From JBEKIK01 sp963838495 (GTDB lineage Bacteria > Planctomycetota > Planctomycetia > Pirellulales > Thermoguttaceae), in contig CAWIRC010000004.1 of the NCBI GenBank assembly GCA_963838495.1, forward strand, positions 124,001 to 188,000: a DNA stretch of 64,000 bases, written 5' to 3'. The notes under the pieces were generated by a model. That model searched no databases, was not told the origin of the DNA, and saw nothing but the letters and a program-made list of their open reading frames with translations. The translations under genes were made by a program, and so were the position numbers. Of the stretch, positions 10,057 through 18,196 are shown one piece after another (the stretch's first letter is position 1; the number at the start of each line of letters is the position of its first letter).

Positions 10057-10527
10057 CTAAACTAAATTGCCCGCATTATCTTTCATTCCCTTCCAACCCG
10101 AATAATGATACTCACGTGAAAATATACCGGAAATGTCGTCAAGTGTTTGGATTAAGGCGGGAAGCTTTCTTTTATATAATCTCTGATCTTCATTTCCTGA
10201 CCCGTGAATCAAAACATTTCTTAGGCACGCGGAGCCTTTAATTGTTTCCCAGTTGGGTTGTCCGATTACTATTTCGAGATCACGATTCTTAGGATCATAA
10301 TTCTTCCATGCTTTCTTTACAGCCCAAATACCCATGAGTTTTTTTACACTTTCAACCGCATCTGTCTTTGAGCGACCAGTTCGAATAATGAGTTGAAGCA
10401 GGGTTCTTCTAATTATTTTCTCAACAAAGAACATGGTGAGTACAAACGCTTCATCGGTTCGCACAGTCTTCTGTAAATCATCGATTCTATTGCGACACCA
10501 TTTATAACTACGTTTTAGCGAAAACAT
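10057..10527 (-). CDS. Hypothetical protein with HEPN-like RxxxxH motif
   Basis: 156 residues, helical and basic at the N-terminus. Near residue 103 it contains the sequence RNVLIHGSGNE, which has the R-x4-H pattern of HEPN ribonucleases, preceded by long helices (FVLTMFFVEKIIRRTLLQL). This resembles large HEPN families found in defence and stress genes. The assignment comes from one motif and helix content, so it is tentative. It lies between a PIN-domain scrap and a RAYT transposase, which marks a mobile, accessory stretch. Confidence 0.5.
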   Translation of the reverse strand: MFSLKRSYKWCRNRIDDLQKTVRTDEAFVLTMFFVEKIIRRTLLQLIIRTGRSKTDAVESVKKLMGIWAVKKAWKNYDPKNRDLEIVIGQPNWETIKGSACLRNVLIHGSGNEDQRLYKRKLPALIQTLDDISGIFSREYHYSGWKGMKDNAGNLV

Positions 10528-10599
10528 ATCGGTACCTGAATCAATTAATAGACCACTGTACTAATGAAGAAATGAAACTCACAACATTTTACCGACCCA

Positions 10600-10650
10600 C
10601 ACCGCTTTTCGCCACCGGGCGGACTTCGCGGATTTTGGCGGTGGACGGGT
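10600..10650 (-). repeat. Duplicate copy of the tail of the 11347-12912 gene
   Basis: On the minus strand this encodes AKIREVRPVAKSGVGR and a stop, closely matching the real gene end at 11347-11405 (AKIREVRPMAKSATAR). The DNA matches over about 55 bases with scattered differences. The copies lie on either side of the RAYT element. Confidence 0.65.
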
Positions 10651-10676
10651 GGCATGCCCACGCTTGCGTGGGCATG
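10651..10676. repeat. REP-like palindrome, left of RAYT gene
   Basis: Arms GCATGCCCACGC and GCGTGGGCATG around a TT centre form a long hairpin. Essentially the same palindrome occurs at 11290-11315 on the other side of the transposase gene. Confidence 0.75.
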
Positions 10677-10692
10677 AGTTTGGGGATGGGAA

Positions 10693-11268
10693 TTATTCCG
10701 TAGTCAACAACATGGGCAACGATTCCCGGTCAATGGCAATCGGTTCTTCGCCGCCTTTTTCCCATGTCCGACAACTCGACCACGGCCAATCGCAGGCATG
10801 TTGAACCAATCCGCGACGAACCGGATTGTTGTGAATATATTCGATTTTCTCGTAGATGTCTGCCACACTACGGAGATTTCGATCATAGCCACCTCCACGT
10901 TGCCAGAAACGATGTGAACGGTAACCGTTAGGCTGTCTGTCTTCCAGTTTCAAAAGAAATTCGGGGCTGTTTTCCTGGAGCCAAATGATTGCACGTTTTG
11001 CCACGGATTGCTTCAGAGTACTGAGAATCTGCGATATTTTCACTCCAATATGAGGTAGAAGAACCACATGTACATGCTCGGGCATGATCACGTATGCCCA
11101 TAGATCAAACTTACCTTGCAGCTTACCAAACTTAAGCGCATCGAGCATCCAAAGGCAAGAACGCTCCTTGGTAAACAAGGGCTGACCATGAAAACATGAA
11201 AAAGTCAAATGATGTGAATCACCCTCCACGTCATAACGCTTGCACTTTTTTCTATGATCTTGCGCCAT
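10693..11268 (-). CDS. REP-associated tyrosine transposase (RAYT, IS200-like Y1)
   Basis: 191 residues. The HUH metal motif is in MPEHVHVVLLP near residue 65. The presumed catalytic Tyr is in KIEYIHNNPVRRGLV near 145, a signature of the Y1/RAYT family. The C-terminal WPWSSCRTW is also typical. RAYTs cut and join single-stranded DNA at REP palindromes and are usually single-copy, domesticated relatives of IS200/IS605 transposases. Matching palindromes flank the gene on both sides, so element and target repeats form one REP/RAYT unit. No accessory gene is present. Confidence 0.88.
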   Translation of the reverse strand: MAQDHRKKCKRYDVEGDSHHLTFSCFHGQPLFTKERSCLWMLDALKFGKLQGKFDLWAYVIMPEHVHVVLLPHIGVKISQILSTLKQSVAKRAIIWLQENSPEFLLKLEDRQPNGYRSHRFWQRGGGYDRNLRSVADIYEKIEYIHNNPVRRGLVQHACDWPWSSCRTWEKGGEEPIAIDRESLPMLLTTE

Positions 11269-11289
11269 ACTTTAATCCCAACCCCAAAG

Positions 11290-11315
11290 CATGCCCACGC
11301 AAGCGTGGGCATGCC
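11290..11315. repeat. REP-like palindrome, right of RAYT gene
   Basis: Arms GCATGCCCACGC and GCGTGGGCATGC around an AA centre. It is the partner of the palindrome at 10651-10676, and together they bracket the RAYT gene. Confidence 0.75.
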
Positions 11316-11346
11316 ACCCGAGTTTCATTTCCCATCCGAGATCATT

Positions 11347-12912
11347 TTACCGCGCCGTAGCGGACTTCGCCATCGGCCGCACTTCGCGGATTTTGGCGGT
11401 GGGGCGGGTTTGATCCAGGGCAATGGGCTCCTTGCGCTGATCGACGGAGAGATTGCCGGCCTCGTCGCGGACTTCCAGGCGGAGATAGATGAGCGGCGGC
11501 ACGCGGCTGTCGATGGTCCACGTGTAGCGGCCGGTGTTTTCCAGGCCGGTGGCGATGGTGGTCCACGGCCCATTGGGATTCTGGCTGAATGCGAGCGTGA
11601 TGGGCCGGTCGGCAAGCATTTTGTCTGCGGCCTCCCATGTGATAATCAATTGGCCGTCGTCCTTGCCCTTGCCCAGTTCGGCCGAGATGATGCGGGCAAT
11701 GGGCTTTGTCAGATCGACGCCGACCCAGATCGAGGGCAGGTCGCCGGATTTCGGCCGTTCTTGGCTCAGGCCGGCGCCGCTTGTGGCCACGATGCGGAAA
11801 CCATAAATGCCCTCCTCGTCCACGGAGACGGAGATTGGGCTTTTGTTGTCGTCGTCCACGGCGTACATCCGCCAGGTGCGGCCGCCGTCGCGGGTGCCCC
11901 CCAGTTCAACGCGGCTGACGCCCGAGGGCCCGACCGATTCGAGGTCGTAATCCAACTCGAAAAGTCGCGTATTGATCATTTTTGGCCGTTCGCCCGGCGG
12001 GAGCAGGCGCAGTTCGGGATCGCTCGGCGTATCGCCGGGGGTTTGATATCGGTTGCCCACTGGCGGATTCAACGCCAGCGGCGTCGCAGACGGCGGGTCG
12101 ATAATGTTAGAACGGTTTGCAAGGCGGTCGGTCTTCCCAGCGCTTCCCGCACTGCCGGCGGTTCCGGCTGAAGGCTTTTGCGAAGCATCGGCTTTGCCGT
12201 CGCCGGCCATGGCAAGGCCCGATTTTGCGGCCGCGACGGGATCAATCTTTACCTGGGCATGGCTGACTGATTTATTGCCGGCCAGATCGCTCACTTCCGT
12301 GCGGATTTGGATCTCGCGGGCGTCGGTGGGCGGCCACCAGGAAACCTCGCCGCTTTGCTCGCCCTCCGCAACGCGGGAATTCTTCTCGCCCACGGCTACA
12401 GTTTGCCAAGGCCCCTTGGGCAACGACCGATATTGCAGCGAAAGGCTATCGGGCTTGGGATGCAGTTCATCGATCTGCCATTGAACGTTGATCTGACCTG
12501 CCTGGCCGCTTTGCGCGGTAAGTTGCATGCGCGGGGGCGTGGTATCGACGATGACCCGCAATCCGGGGCCGGGTATGGTTTCGGGATGGAGCTTTCCGGC
12601 CCGATCCACGGTGCGGATTGCAAACCAATATTCGCCGTCTGTGGCCGTGCGGAAGGGGATCTGCTTCTGATTGGATTGCACCCGGGCGTATAGCTGCCAG
12701 TGGGCGCCGTTGTCGTGCGAAACCAATAATTGCACCTCTGCCGGTTGCCGCGCCGGATCGGCCGGTTGATCCACGCTGAAAGGAATTGAAAAAAGCGTTT
12801 GGCGGGTGGTAATGGGCACGGGCAAGGCCGACGAGTTTACAGGCGGGCCACTTTGCGATTCAGCATCAGTCGCAATTATGGCTAAACAAGTAGCAAGAGT
12901 TCCAAGCCACAT
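11347..12912 (-). CDS. Secreted multi-domain beta-sandwich protein
   Basis: 521 residues with a short signal peptide (MWLGTLATCLAIIATDAES). At least three Ig/fibronectin-like modules repeat the pattern of a sensor sentence: VSHDNGAHWQLYARVQ, RDGGRTWRMYAVDDDN, with links such as VDTTPPRMQL and RIVATSGAGLSQERP. Conserved W/Y positions and EVSDLAGNKS turns recur. Planctomycetes carry large secreted proteins of this kind; no enzymatic motif is visible. A Pro/Gly/Ser-rich linker lies near residues 230-290. The 3' end adjoins the RAYT unit and its last ~18 codons are duplicated on the far side of it. Confidence 0.65.
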   Translation of the reverse strand: MWLGTLATCLAIIATDAESQSGPPVNSSALPVPITTRQTLFSIPFSVDQPADPARQPAEVQLLVSHDNGAHWQLYARVQSNQKQIPFRTATDGEYWFAIRTVDRAGKLHPETIPGPGLRVIVDTTPPRMQLTAQSGQAGQINVQWQIDELHPKPDSLSLQYRSLPKGPWQTVAVGEKNSRVAEGEQSGEVSWWPPTDAREIQIRTEVSDLAGNKSVSHAQVKIDPVAAAKSGLAMAGDGKADASQKPSAGTAGSAGSAGKTDRLANRSNIIDPPSATPLALNPPVGNRYQTPGDTPSDPELRLLPPGERPKMINTRLFELDYDLESVGPSGVSRVELGGTRDGGRTWRMYAVDDDNKSPISVSVDEEGIYGFRIVATSGAGLSQERPKSGDLPSIWVGVDLTKPIARIISAELGKGKDDGQLIITWEAADKMLADRPITLAFSQNPNGPWTTIATGLENTGRYTWTIDSRVPPLIYLRLEVRDEAGNLSVDQRKEPIALDQTRPTAKIREVRPMAKSATAR

Positions 12913-13315
12913 GGAGAGTTTCCCCCGATGGCCGATGATTATAACTTTCTACCCCAAATGCGAGGGATAAGCATATGCTTGCGGTACACAATCCCCCAAT
13001 GATCGTATCGGAGATAACGGTCGCAGGACTTAAATGGCTAATTCCGGGAATCTAGGTTAACATGCAGCAGAATAAACGCTTGCACACTTGATGCTAAGTG
13101 GAAAAGCAGCTTGCGAGTGCATGTACCACCCTAATGGATGTTTCCATAATTGAAATTATCATTGTTGCTTTATTACTAGTTAATCTGATGGGGATTTAGG
13201 GAAAATCCTGATAATCATCACAACCCGGCTGGAATTAATTGCTAGACTTATAACGAGTTATGAAGATAATAAAAGAAATATCACCATTTTAGAGTTTTGG
13301 GGGTCATCACCCATC
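12913..13315. other. Intergenic region, no supported gene
   Basis: About 400 AT-rich bases between divergent genes. I see no open frame with protein character, no RNA and no clear hairpin. It presumably carries the promoters of both neighbours. Confidence 0.4.
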
Positions 13316-13585
13316 GTGACCTGGGACCAGTTACGGGCATTTGAGCCGGAGCAATTTGTAATATCCTTCGCTTTGTTGGCGATAATGGTTGCTATTGCAG
13401 CCTATTTTATCTTGAAAATCCGTGCCAAGACCCTACAACGCGAACCACGAGCCAGTGAATTACTCTCAAAATTTCGTGAAATGCACTCCCGGGGTGTGCT
13501 AACCGACGCGGAATTCCGAACTATTAAAACTGCGTTGGCGGAACTACTCCAAAAAGAGTTAAACGATAACAGCGAAAGAGGTTAG
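13316..13585 (+). CDS. Small membrane protein with SHOCT-like C-terminus
   Basis: 89 residues from a GTG start at 13316, with a G-rich stretch (GGGGG) upstream. Residues 14-35 form one membrane segment (FVISFALLAIMVAIAAYFIL). Residues 48-80 (LLSKFREMHSRGVLTDAEF) match the SHOCT pattern, a short helical pair with the LTDxEF turn found at the ends of membrane and stress proteins. Small proteins of this layout are common in planctomycetes. Function unknown. Confidence 0.65.
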   Translation: MTWDQLRAFEPEQFVISFALLAIMVAIAAYFILKIRAKTLQREPRASELLSKFREMHSRGVLTDAEFRTIKTALAELLQKELNDNSERG

Positions 13586-13921
13586 CTAAACGGCGCCAAC
13601 CTCGCCGCAGCGGTAGATTTGCGCAGTTCTAACGGCTTGAACGGATACAAGCCCTGTAATAGCAAAAACCATAACTACTGTACAAACGTAATACTTGAAA
13701 GAGCAGCTTTGACGGCTCGGATGATAGATGAAGGGCATTTTGGCCCTATGGGCTGAATTTATACGGAACCGACATGATCATCCGGGCAAACTTTTAAAAT
13801 AGTAAGCCACCCTGCCGAAACCTGCTTTATAATTGGAATACAGCACTTTAAAAAAGTTGGGGCGATAGTTTAACTGTCGCCCCAACTGAGACGCCTTGGC
13901 GGGAGCTGAAAGGAAATTGTA
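13586..13921. other. Intergenic region upstream of clpX
   Basis: About 335 bases. Apart from the long palindrome near clpX (listed separately) I see nothing that looks like a gene. Two short AT-rich stretches could hold the clpX promoter. Confidence 0.4.
13856..13886 (-). terminator. 31-base palindrome in clpX 5' region; terminator on minus strand
   Basis: GTTGGGGCGA and TCGCCCCAAC form a 10-bp stem that extends inward with near-complete pairing. On the minus strand it is followed by TTTTTT, the layout of an intrinsic terminator. No minus-strand gene ends here, so it could stop antisense transcription across clpX or act as a hairpin in the clpX leader. Confidence 0.5.
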
Positions 13922-15205
13922 ATGCCTACAGGTCGAGATTTCACCACCGGTCGGCGCGGAGGCGGTCCCGTTAAAAAGAACGCCTTTTGCTCCTTTTGCC
14001 GCAAAAGCTATCGCGACGTCGGCCCGCTGGTGGAAGGTCCGGGCGATGTTTACATCTGCGGCGAGTGCATCGATCTTTGCCAATCGATCCTCGAACAAGA
14101 ACGCCGCCGCCGCGGCACCAACAAGCAACTGTTCACCAAGATTCCCACGCCGCGGCAGATCGTTTCGCAACTCGATCAGTACGTCATCGGCCAGGAACAC
14201 GCCAAAAAAATCCTCGCCGTCGCCGTGCACAGCCACTACAAGCGCCTGATCCACGGCACCTCCGGCTCGGACGTGGAAATCGACAAGTCGAACATCCTCT
14301 TGATCGGACCGACCGGCTCGGGCAAGACCCTGCTGGCCCAAACCCTGGCCCGGATCCTCGACGTTCCCTTCGCCATCGGCGACGCCACCACGCTGACCGA
14401 AGCCGGCTACGTGGGCGAAGACGTGGAAAACCTGCTCCTGAAACTTTTGCACGCCGCCGATTTCGACCTCGAATCGGCCCAACGCGGCGTGCTCTACATC
14501 GACGAGATCGACAAGATCGGCAAGACCAGCCAGAACGTATCCATCACCCGCGACGTGTCGGGCGAAGGCGTGCAGCAGGCCCTCTTGAAAATGCTCGAAG
14601 GCACAATCGCCAACGTGCCGCCCCAGGGTGGGCGAAAACATCCCGAGCAGCAATACATCCAGATGGACACCTCGAACATCCTGTTCATCTGCGGCGGCAC
14701 GTTCGTGGGCCTGGAAGACATCATCGCCCGGCGGATGGGAAAACGAACCATCGGCTTCACGCAAGAGGGCGTGAGCCGCGACCAACTGGAACTGGGCGAC
14801 CTGTTGCAGCAAGTCACGTCGGACGACATCCTGGAATACGGAATGATCCCCGAGCTGATCGGCCGTCTGCCCGTGGTCTCGGCCCTCAGACCGCTGGACG
14901 AGGACGCCATGATTCGCGTCTTGACCGAGCCCAAGAACGCCCTGGTCAAGCAGTTTCAAGCCCTGTTCGCCATGGAAAACGCCGAGCTTGGCTTTACCGA
15001 AACCGCGCTTAAGGCCATCGCCCAGCGTGCCATAGAAAAAGACACCGGCGCCCGTGCCCTGCGCTCGATCGTGGAAGAGATCATGCTCGAAATCATGTAC
15101 GAGTTGCCCGATCAACCCACCGGCACGCAATATCTAATCAACGACGACAATGTCCGCGGCCGCCAGCCCGTGCTGCCCATGCGCGCCGAAGCCAAATCGG
15201 CGTAA
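13922..15205 (+). CDS. clpX: ATP-dependent Clp protease ATP-binding subunit ClpX
   Basis: 427 residues, normal length for ClpX, with an AAAGGA ribosome site. The N-terminal zinc finger is CSFC near residue 22 and CGEC near 49. Walker A is GPTGSGKT near residue 127, Walker B is LYIDEIDKI near 190, and sensor and pore motifs follow (GYVGEDVENLL, GRLPVVSAL). ClpX unfolds substrates and feeds them to ClpP, or remodels complexes alone; clpP is not in this window. A strong terminator follows at 15294. The minus-strand frame across it is an artefact of codon composition. Confidence 0.97.
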   Translation: MPTGRDFTTGRRGGGPVKKNAFCSFCRKSYRDVGPLVEGPGDVYICGECIDLCQSILEQERRRRGTNKQLFTKIPTPRQIVSQLDQYVIGQEHAKKILAVAVHSHYKRLIHGTSGSDVEIDKSNILLIGPTGSGKTLLAQTLARILDVPFAIGDATTLTEAGYVGEDVENLLLKLLHAADFDLESAQRGVLYIDEIDKIGKTSQNVSITRDVSGEGVQQALLKMLEGTIANVPPQGGRKHPEQQYIQMDTSNILFICGGTFVGLEDIIARRMGKRTIGFTQEGVSRDQLELGDLLQQVTSDDILEYGMIPELIGRLPVVSALRPLDEDAMIRVLTEPKNALVKQFQALFAMENAELGFTETALKAIAQRAIEKDTGARALRSIVEEIMLEIMYELPDQPTGTQYLINDDNVRGRQPVLPMRAEAKSA

Positions 15206-15215
15206 TGAGACTGCG

Positions 15216-15250
15216 TCCCCTCTCCCTTTGGGAGAGGGTTAGGGTGAGGG
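15216..15250. repeat. Dispersed palindromic repeat (CCCTCTCCC type)
   Basis: CCCCTCTCCCTTTGGGAGAG followed by GGTTAGGGTGAGGG. Related sequences occur at 33481-33532 and 56933-57020. These are intergenic repeats that recur across the window. Confidence 0.6.
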
Positions 15251-15293
15251 CGATAAAGCCGCCATTTTCAGTCGCGCGATTCCTTCAACATTT

Positions 15294-15326
15294 AGCCCCC
15301 GGTGAATACACCCGGGGCTTTGTTTT
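15294..15326 (+). terminator. Intrinsic terminator after clpX
   Basis: AGCCCCCGGTG pairs with CACCCGGGGCT around an AATA loop with one internal mismatch, followed by a T-rich tract (TTGTTTTT). Confidence 0.8.
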
Positions 15327-15464
15327 TGTCCCAACAAATCCCTGCAAAGCCGCGACCAGAGGTCGCGCAATCTGCTTAGCATTGTAGCCCCTGCTGAAAA
15401 CGCCAGCGGTTTTGTTAAAATGCATGTCGTCGCTATAGCATGGATCACAGGCACCGGTCATCAG

Positions 15465-15950
15465 ATGAAACCGATTGCTTTTAAAATCCGCGGCATGATC
15501 AACGGCGCCATAATTGGCGCCCTAATCGGGTTCCTTTTCATTGCCAACACTACCTCCTGGGTCTTAGACTTATCTGTGATTGTATCTACTTCTTTGCTAT
15601 TTGGTCTAATGGGCTATTTATGGCCCAATCAATTTATCACTTCGAATAAAGTGGCTAAGAGTCAGTCGGATAAAGTTCAACCGCAACGGATCCAGTTCAG
15701 TCTGGCCCGATTGCTGTTGGCCACGGCAATGGTCGCACTTGTGTTTGGGACAATGAAATATTTGTTCGACTATAAGGAACCGGCGGAAATTATAGTTACG
15801 TCAATAATAGCCATTGCGCTTGGATGCATAATTCTAATAGGCACAAAACGCGACTTTAGACAAATAATCCTTTTAATTGCAATACTTACTAGCATGGGCA
15901 TGATAACTCTGATAACCAGTTGGATTGCATATTTAACCGCGAAAAAATAA
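15465..15950 (+). CDS. Hypothetical integral membrane protein
   Basis: About 161 residues from the ATG at 15465 (MKPIAFKIRG). The frame opens at 15420 but the first 15 codons look non-coding. Five hydrophobic segments are visible: IIGALIGFLFIAN, VIVSTSLLFGLMGYL, LLLATAMVALVFGTM, IIVTSIIAIALGCIILI and IILLIAILTSMGMITLI. Between segments 2 and 3 lies a short polar loop. I do not recognise the family. AT content is higher than in clpX, which may mean looser selection or transfer. Confidence 0.55.
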   Translation: MKPIAFKIRGMINGAIIGALIGFLFIANTTSWVLDLSVIVSTSLLFGLMGYLWPNQFITSNKVAKSQSDKVQPQRIQFSLARLLLATAMVALVFGTMKYLFDYKEPAEIIVTSIIAIALGCIILIGTKRDFRQIILLIAILTSMGMITLITSWIAYLTAKK

Positions 15951-15980
15951 ACAAGACATTGCTTTCTTCGCCGGATTATT

Positions 15981-17093
15981 TTATCCCTCGGCCAACTTCT
16001 TTAGAGCGTCGATCCCACGCTCGATTACCTCGTCCGGGGCGGCGTAGGAGATGCGGAAGTGGGTGTCGCGGCCGCTGAATACGCTGCCGGGGATAATCAG
16101 GAGTTGATATTCTTCGATGGCCCGGGCGACGAACTCCATGCCCGTGCCCCAGGGGAGTTTTGGGAAGGCGTAAAAGGCGCCGCCGGGGGCGACCAGTTCG
16201 TAATCATTGGCCAGGCCGGCGACGATCATGTCGCGCTTTCGCCGGTAATTCGCCATCTCTTGGCTCATGTCCACGTCCATGGCGGCCACGCCGGCCCATT
16301 GTAGCGGATGGGGGGCGCATACAAAACTGAACTGCTGGAGCTTGATCATCTCCTGGATTATGGCCGACGGGCCGTGGGCGAAACCCATGCGCCAGCCGGG
16401 CATGCCGTAGGTCTTGCTGAAACCGTCGATTACAAGCGTTTGCTCGTTGTATTTGGCCGGGGAGACAAACGGGCCGTCGTAGCAAAACGCCCGATAGATT
16501 TCGTCGCTTAAAAGCAGCACGTTCCGCTCGGCCGCCAGTTGGGCCAGCCCGCGCACGGTTTTTTCGTCTGCCACGGCCCCGGTCGGATTTGCCGGGCTGT
16601 TGAAAATGATCATTTTTGTCCGCGGCGTGATGGCGTCGGCCACGCGATTAAGATCGATCTTGAAGTCGGGATAGGTATCGATGATGACGACCTTCCCGCC
16701 CACGACTTTTACCAGCGCCTCGTACATGACGAAGTAGGGATCGAATATAAACACCTCGTCGCCGGGATTGATAAGCACCAAAAGCGCCAGCATCAGCCCG
16801 CCGCTTGTGCCCGAGGTGACGAACAAGTCCCGGTCGCCATGATGATATTCGTCCTTCACCTTGGCGAGCAGTTTTTCGCGAAGCTGCGGAATGCCTTGCG
16901 TTACGGAATAGCCGTTCTTGCGGTTTTCAATGGCCTCGATTGCCGCCCGGCGGACTTCCTCTGGCGGCTCGAAATCGGGCTGCCCGATGGATAGGTTTAT
17001 CGGATTTTTCAGCTTCGCCCCCAGGTCAAAAACCTTGCGGATCCCCGAGGCGTCGAACAATCGCGTGCGGTCGGCAAGCCAATTACGGTTCAT
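15981..17093 (-). CDS. Class I/II aminotransferase, aspartate aminotransferase-like
   Basis: 370 residues, full length. PLP-binding Lys is in DGFSKTYGMPGWRMGF near residue 230, and the motif NSPANPTGAV lies near 165. The N-terminal segment NLSIGQPDFEPPEEV and the substrate Arg near the C-terminus (THFRISYAA) are present. These place it in the aspartate/aromatic aminotransferase group (fold type I), which moves amino groups between amino acids and 2-oxo acids. The exact substrate cannot be read from the sequence. Confidence 0.9.
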   Translation of the reverse strand: MNRNWLADRTRLFDASGIRKVFDLGAKLKNPINLSIGQPDFEPPEEVRRAAIEAIENRKNGYSVTQGIPQLREKLLAKVKDEYHHGDRDLFVTSGTSGGLMLALLVLINPGDEVFIFDPYFVMYEALVKVVGGKVVIIDTYPDFKIDLNRVADAITPRTKMIIFNSPANPTGAVADEKTVRGLAQLAAERNVLLLSDEIYRAFCYDGPFVSPAKYNEQTLVIDGFSKTYGMPGWRMGFAHGPSAIIQEMIKLQQFSFVCAPHPLQWAGVAAMDVDMSQEMANYRRKRDMIVAGLANDYELVAPGGAFYAFPKLPWGTGMEFVARAIEEYQLLIIPGSVFSGRDTHFRISYAAPDEVIERGIDALKKLAEG

Positions 17094-17123
17094 GGTAGAT
17101 GGTAAGTAGTAGGTGAATAGACT

Positions 17124-17720
17124 TTATTCAGCTTTCATTGCCTCGTTCAAAGCCCTCTCAAGAAGGTCGATTACTCCCAATTCCGCCGCCCATTTTTCTA
17201 AATATGCTCGGTCAAGTGCACCTCCTTGCACTTTTAGTATCCCGAGAATATCGTTCCATTGCTTATCGGAAATTTCGTCGCCCAGGCGGTACCATTCGAG
17301 TTTGGCCAATAGAATATCTTCAGGAGAACTCAAATTAATCTGATATGACTTATCTTCGTCATACAGTGTCTCGCTGCGACGGCGGGTCATGCTTTGACGG
17401 TCGAATTCGCGGTCTTTCAATATGAAAACGTCGATTTTATACGACGTTGTCAGATGCACCAGATTGAAGCATGATCGGCGGTGAATTGCCTCACGTATCA
17501 TGTTGGCGTCAATGTAATATATGGCATGAAGACGCTGCACAAGTGCATCGACTTTGGTTTCAGCTAAAGCAGCAACAATATCCACATCGAGGGTCGAGCG
17601 ACCGACCCCGAACAATGAGCTCGCAATGGACCCGCCCACGTAATATTCGATCCCCAATCGCTCGAATTCGGCGATAACGGGCATCATGGCGGCCAATGCA
17701 TCGGCAGGAATGGTTTTCAT
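17124..17720 (-). CDS. Nucleotidyltransferase, AbiEii-like
   Basis: 198 residues. The sequence GGSIASSLFGVGRSTLDVDI near residue 28 has the GG...S/A and R-x-T-x-D-x-D pattern of the nucleotidyltransferase fold (AbiEii/MNT-like). A third acidic residue follows in YKIDVFILKD. The helix SPEDILLAKLEWY is typical of this subgroup. The small gene upstream ends inside its start codon (4-bp ATGA overlap), giving a two-gene unit that looks like a type IV or VII-like toxin-antitoxin pair. Which is the toxin is inferred, not shown. Confidence 0.75.
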   Translation of the reverse strand: MKTIPADALAAMMPVIAEFERLGIEYYVGGSIASSLFGVGRSTLDVDIVAALAETKVDALVQRLHAIYYIDANMIREAIHRRSCFNLVHLTTSYKIDVFILKDREFDRQSMTRRRSETLYDEDKSYQINLSSPEDILLAKLEWYRLGDEISDKQWNDILGILKVQGGALDRAYLEKWAAELGVIDLLERALNEAMKAE

Positions 17721-17959
17721 CGTTTTGCTAAATAATCCGCGACCCTCTTGGCAAGATCTTCCCCGTAAAACAGTTCAATGTATTTTAGCCTAACTTCATC
17801 CTCATCGAGATTGGAATTGGCCTTGGTAATTGCACGGCGAGACAGGTCGATTGTGAAAGCGGTCAACGATCGTACCATTGCAAAACGTTGGGATATCGTC
17901 TTCTTGCGAATAAGCTCAATTTGCACTCGTTCGGCATCGGGATGAGTGTCGGAAAGCAT
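17717..17959 (-). CDS. Small helical partner of nucleotidyltransferase
   Basis: 80 residues from the ATG at 17959; the frame is open further upstream but MLSDTHPDAERVQIELIRK is where the family-like sequence begins. It is wholly helical, with VRSLTAFTIDLSRRAI and IELFYGEDLAKRVADYL. Small proteins like this commonly precede nucleotidyltransferase genes. The 4-bp overlap with that gene supports co-translation and a role as antitoxin or partner (inference). Confidence 0.65.
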   Translation of the reverse strand: MLSDTHPDAERVQIELIRKKTISQRFAMVRSLTAFTIDLSRRAITKANSNLDEDEVRLKYIELFYGEDLAKRVADYLAKR

Positions 17960-18036
17960 GGCAATCGCTCCTTGAATCGGGATATGAACAATATTATCCC
18001 TGGAATATGTAGTCGTGACAAGAGGCGGCGTAGTGC

Positions 18037-18060
18037 GTTCCCACAGAGGACCGTGGGAAC
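18037..18060. repeat. Dispersed palindromic repeat GTTCCCAC...GTGGGAAC
   Basis: GTTCCCACAGAGGACCGTGG and GAAC form an imperfect hairpin. A decayed copy follows at 18104-18129, with further relatives at 59414-59438, 59493-59516 and near 62340. Confidence 0.65.
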
Positions 18061-18103
18061 GAGACAAAAAGGCAGCGATTACAATAGCCGGAATAGAGTT
18101 TTC

Positions 18104-18129
18104 GTTCCCACGGGGGACCGTGGACGCGA
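18104..18129. repeat. Degenerate copy of GTTCCCAC repeat
   Basis: GTTCCCACGGGGGACCGTGG with the right arm altered to ACGCG. It is close to the copy at 18037-18060. Confidence 0.5.
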
Positions 18130-18196
18130 GATACACGAAGAATATGGCACTTTTACCGGCACTGCTTGCAAGCAAGCAGTGGCACACAGAGTTACT

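Noticed and set aside
13778..15130. 450-residue open frame on the minus strand across clpX
   Set aside because: It lies opposite a well-supported clpX, has no start region of its own and a composition typical of high-GC antisense frames.
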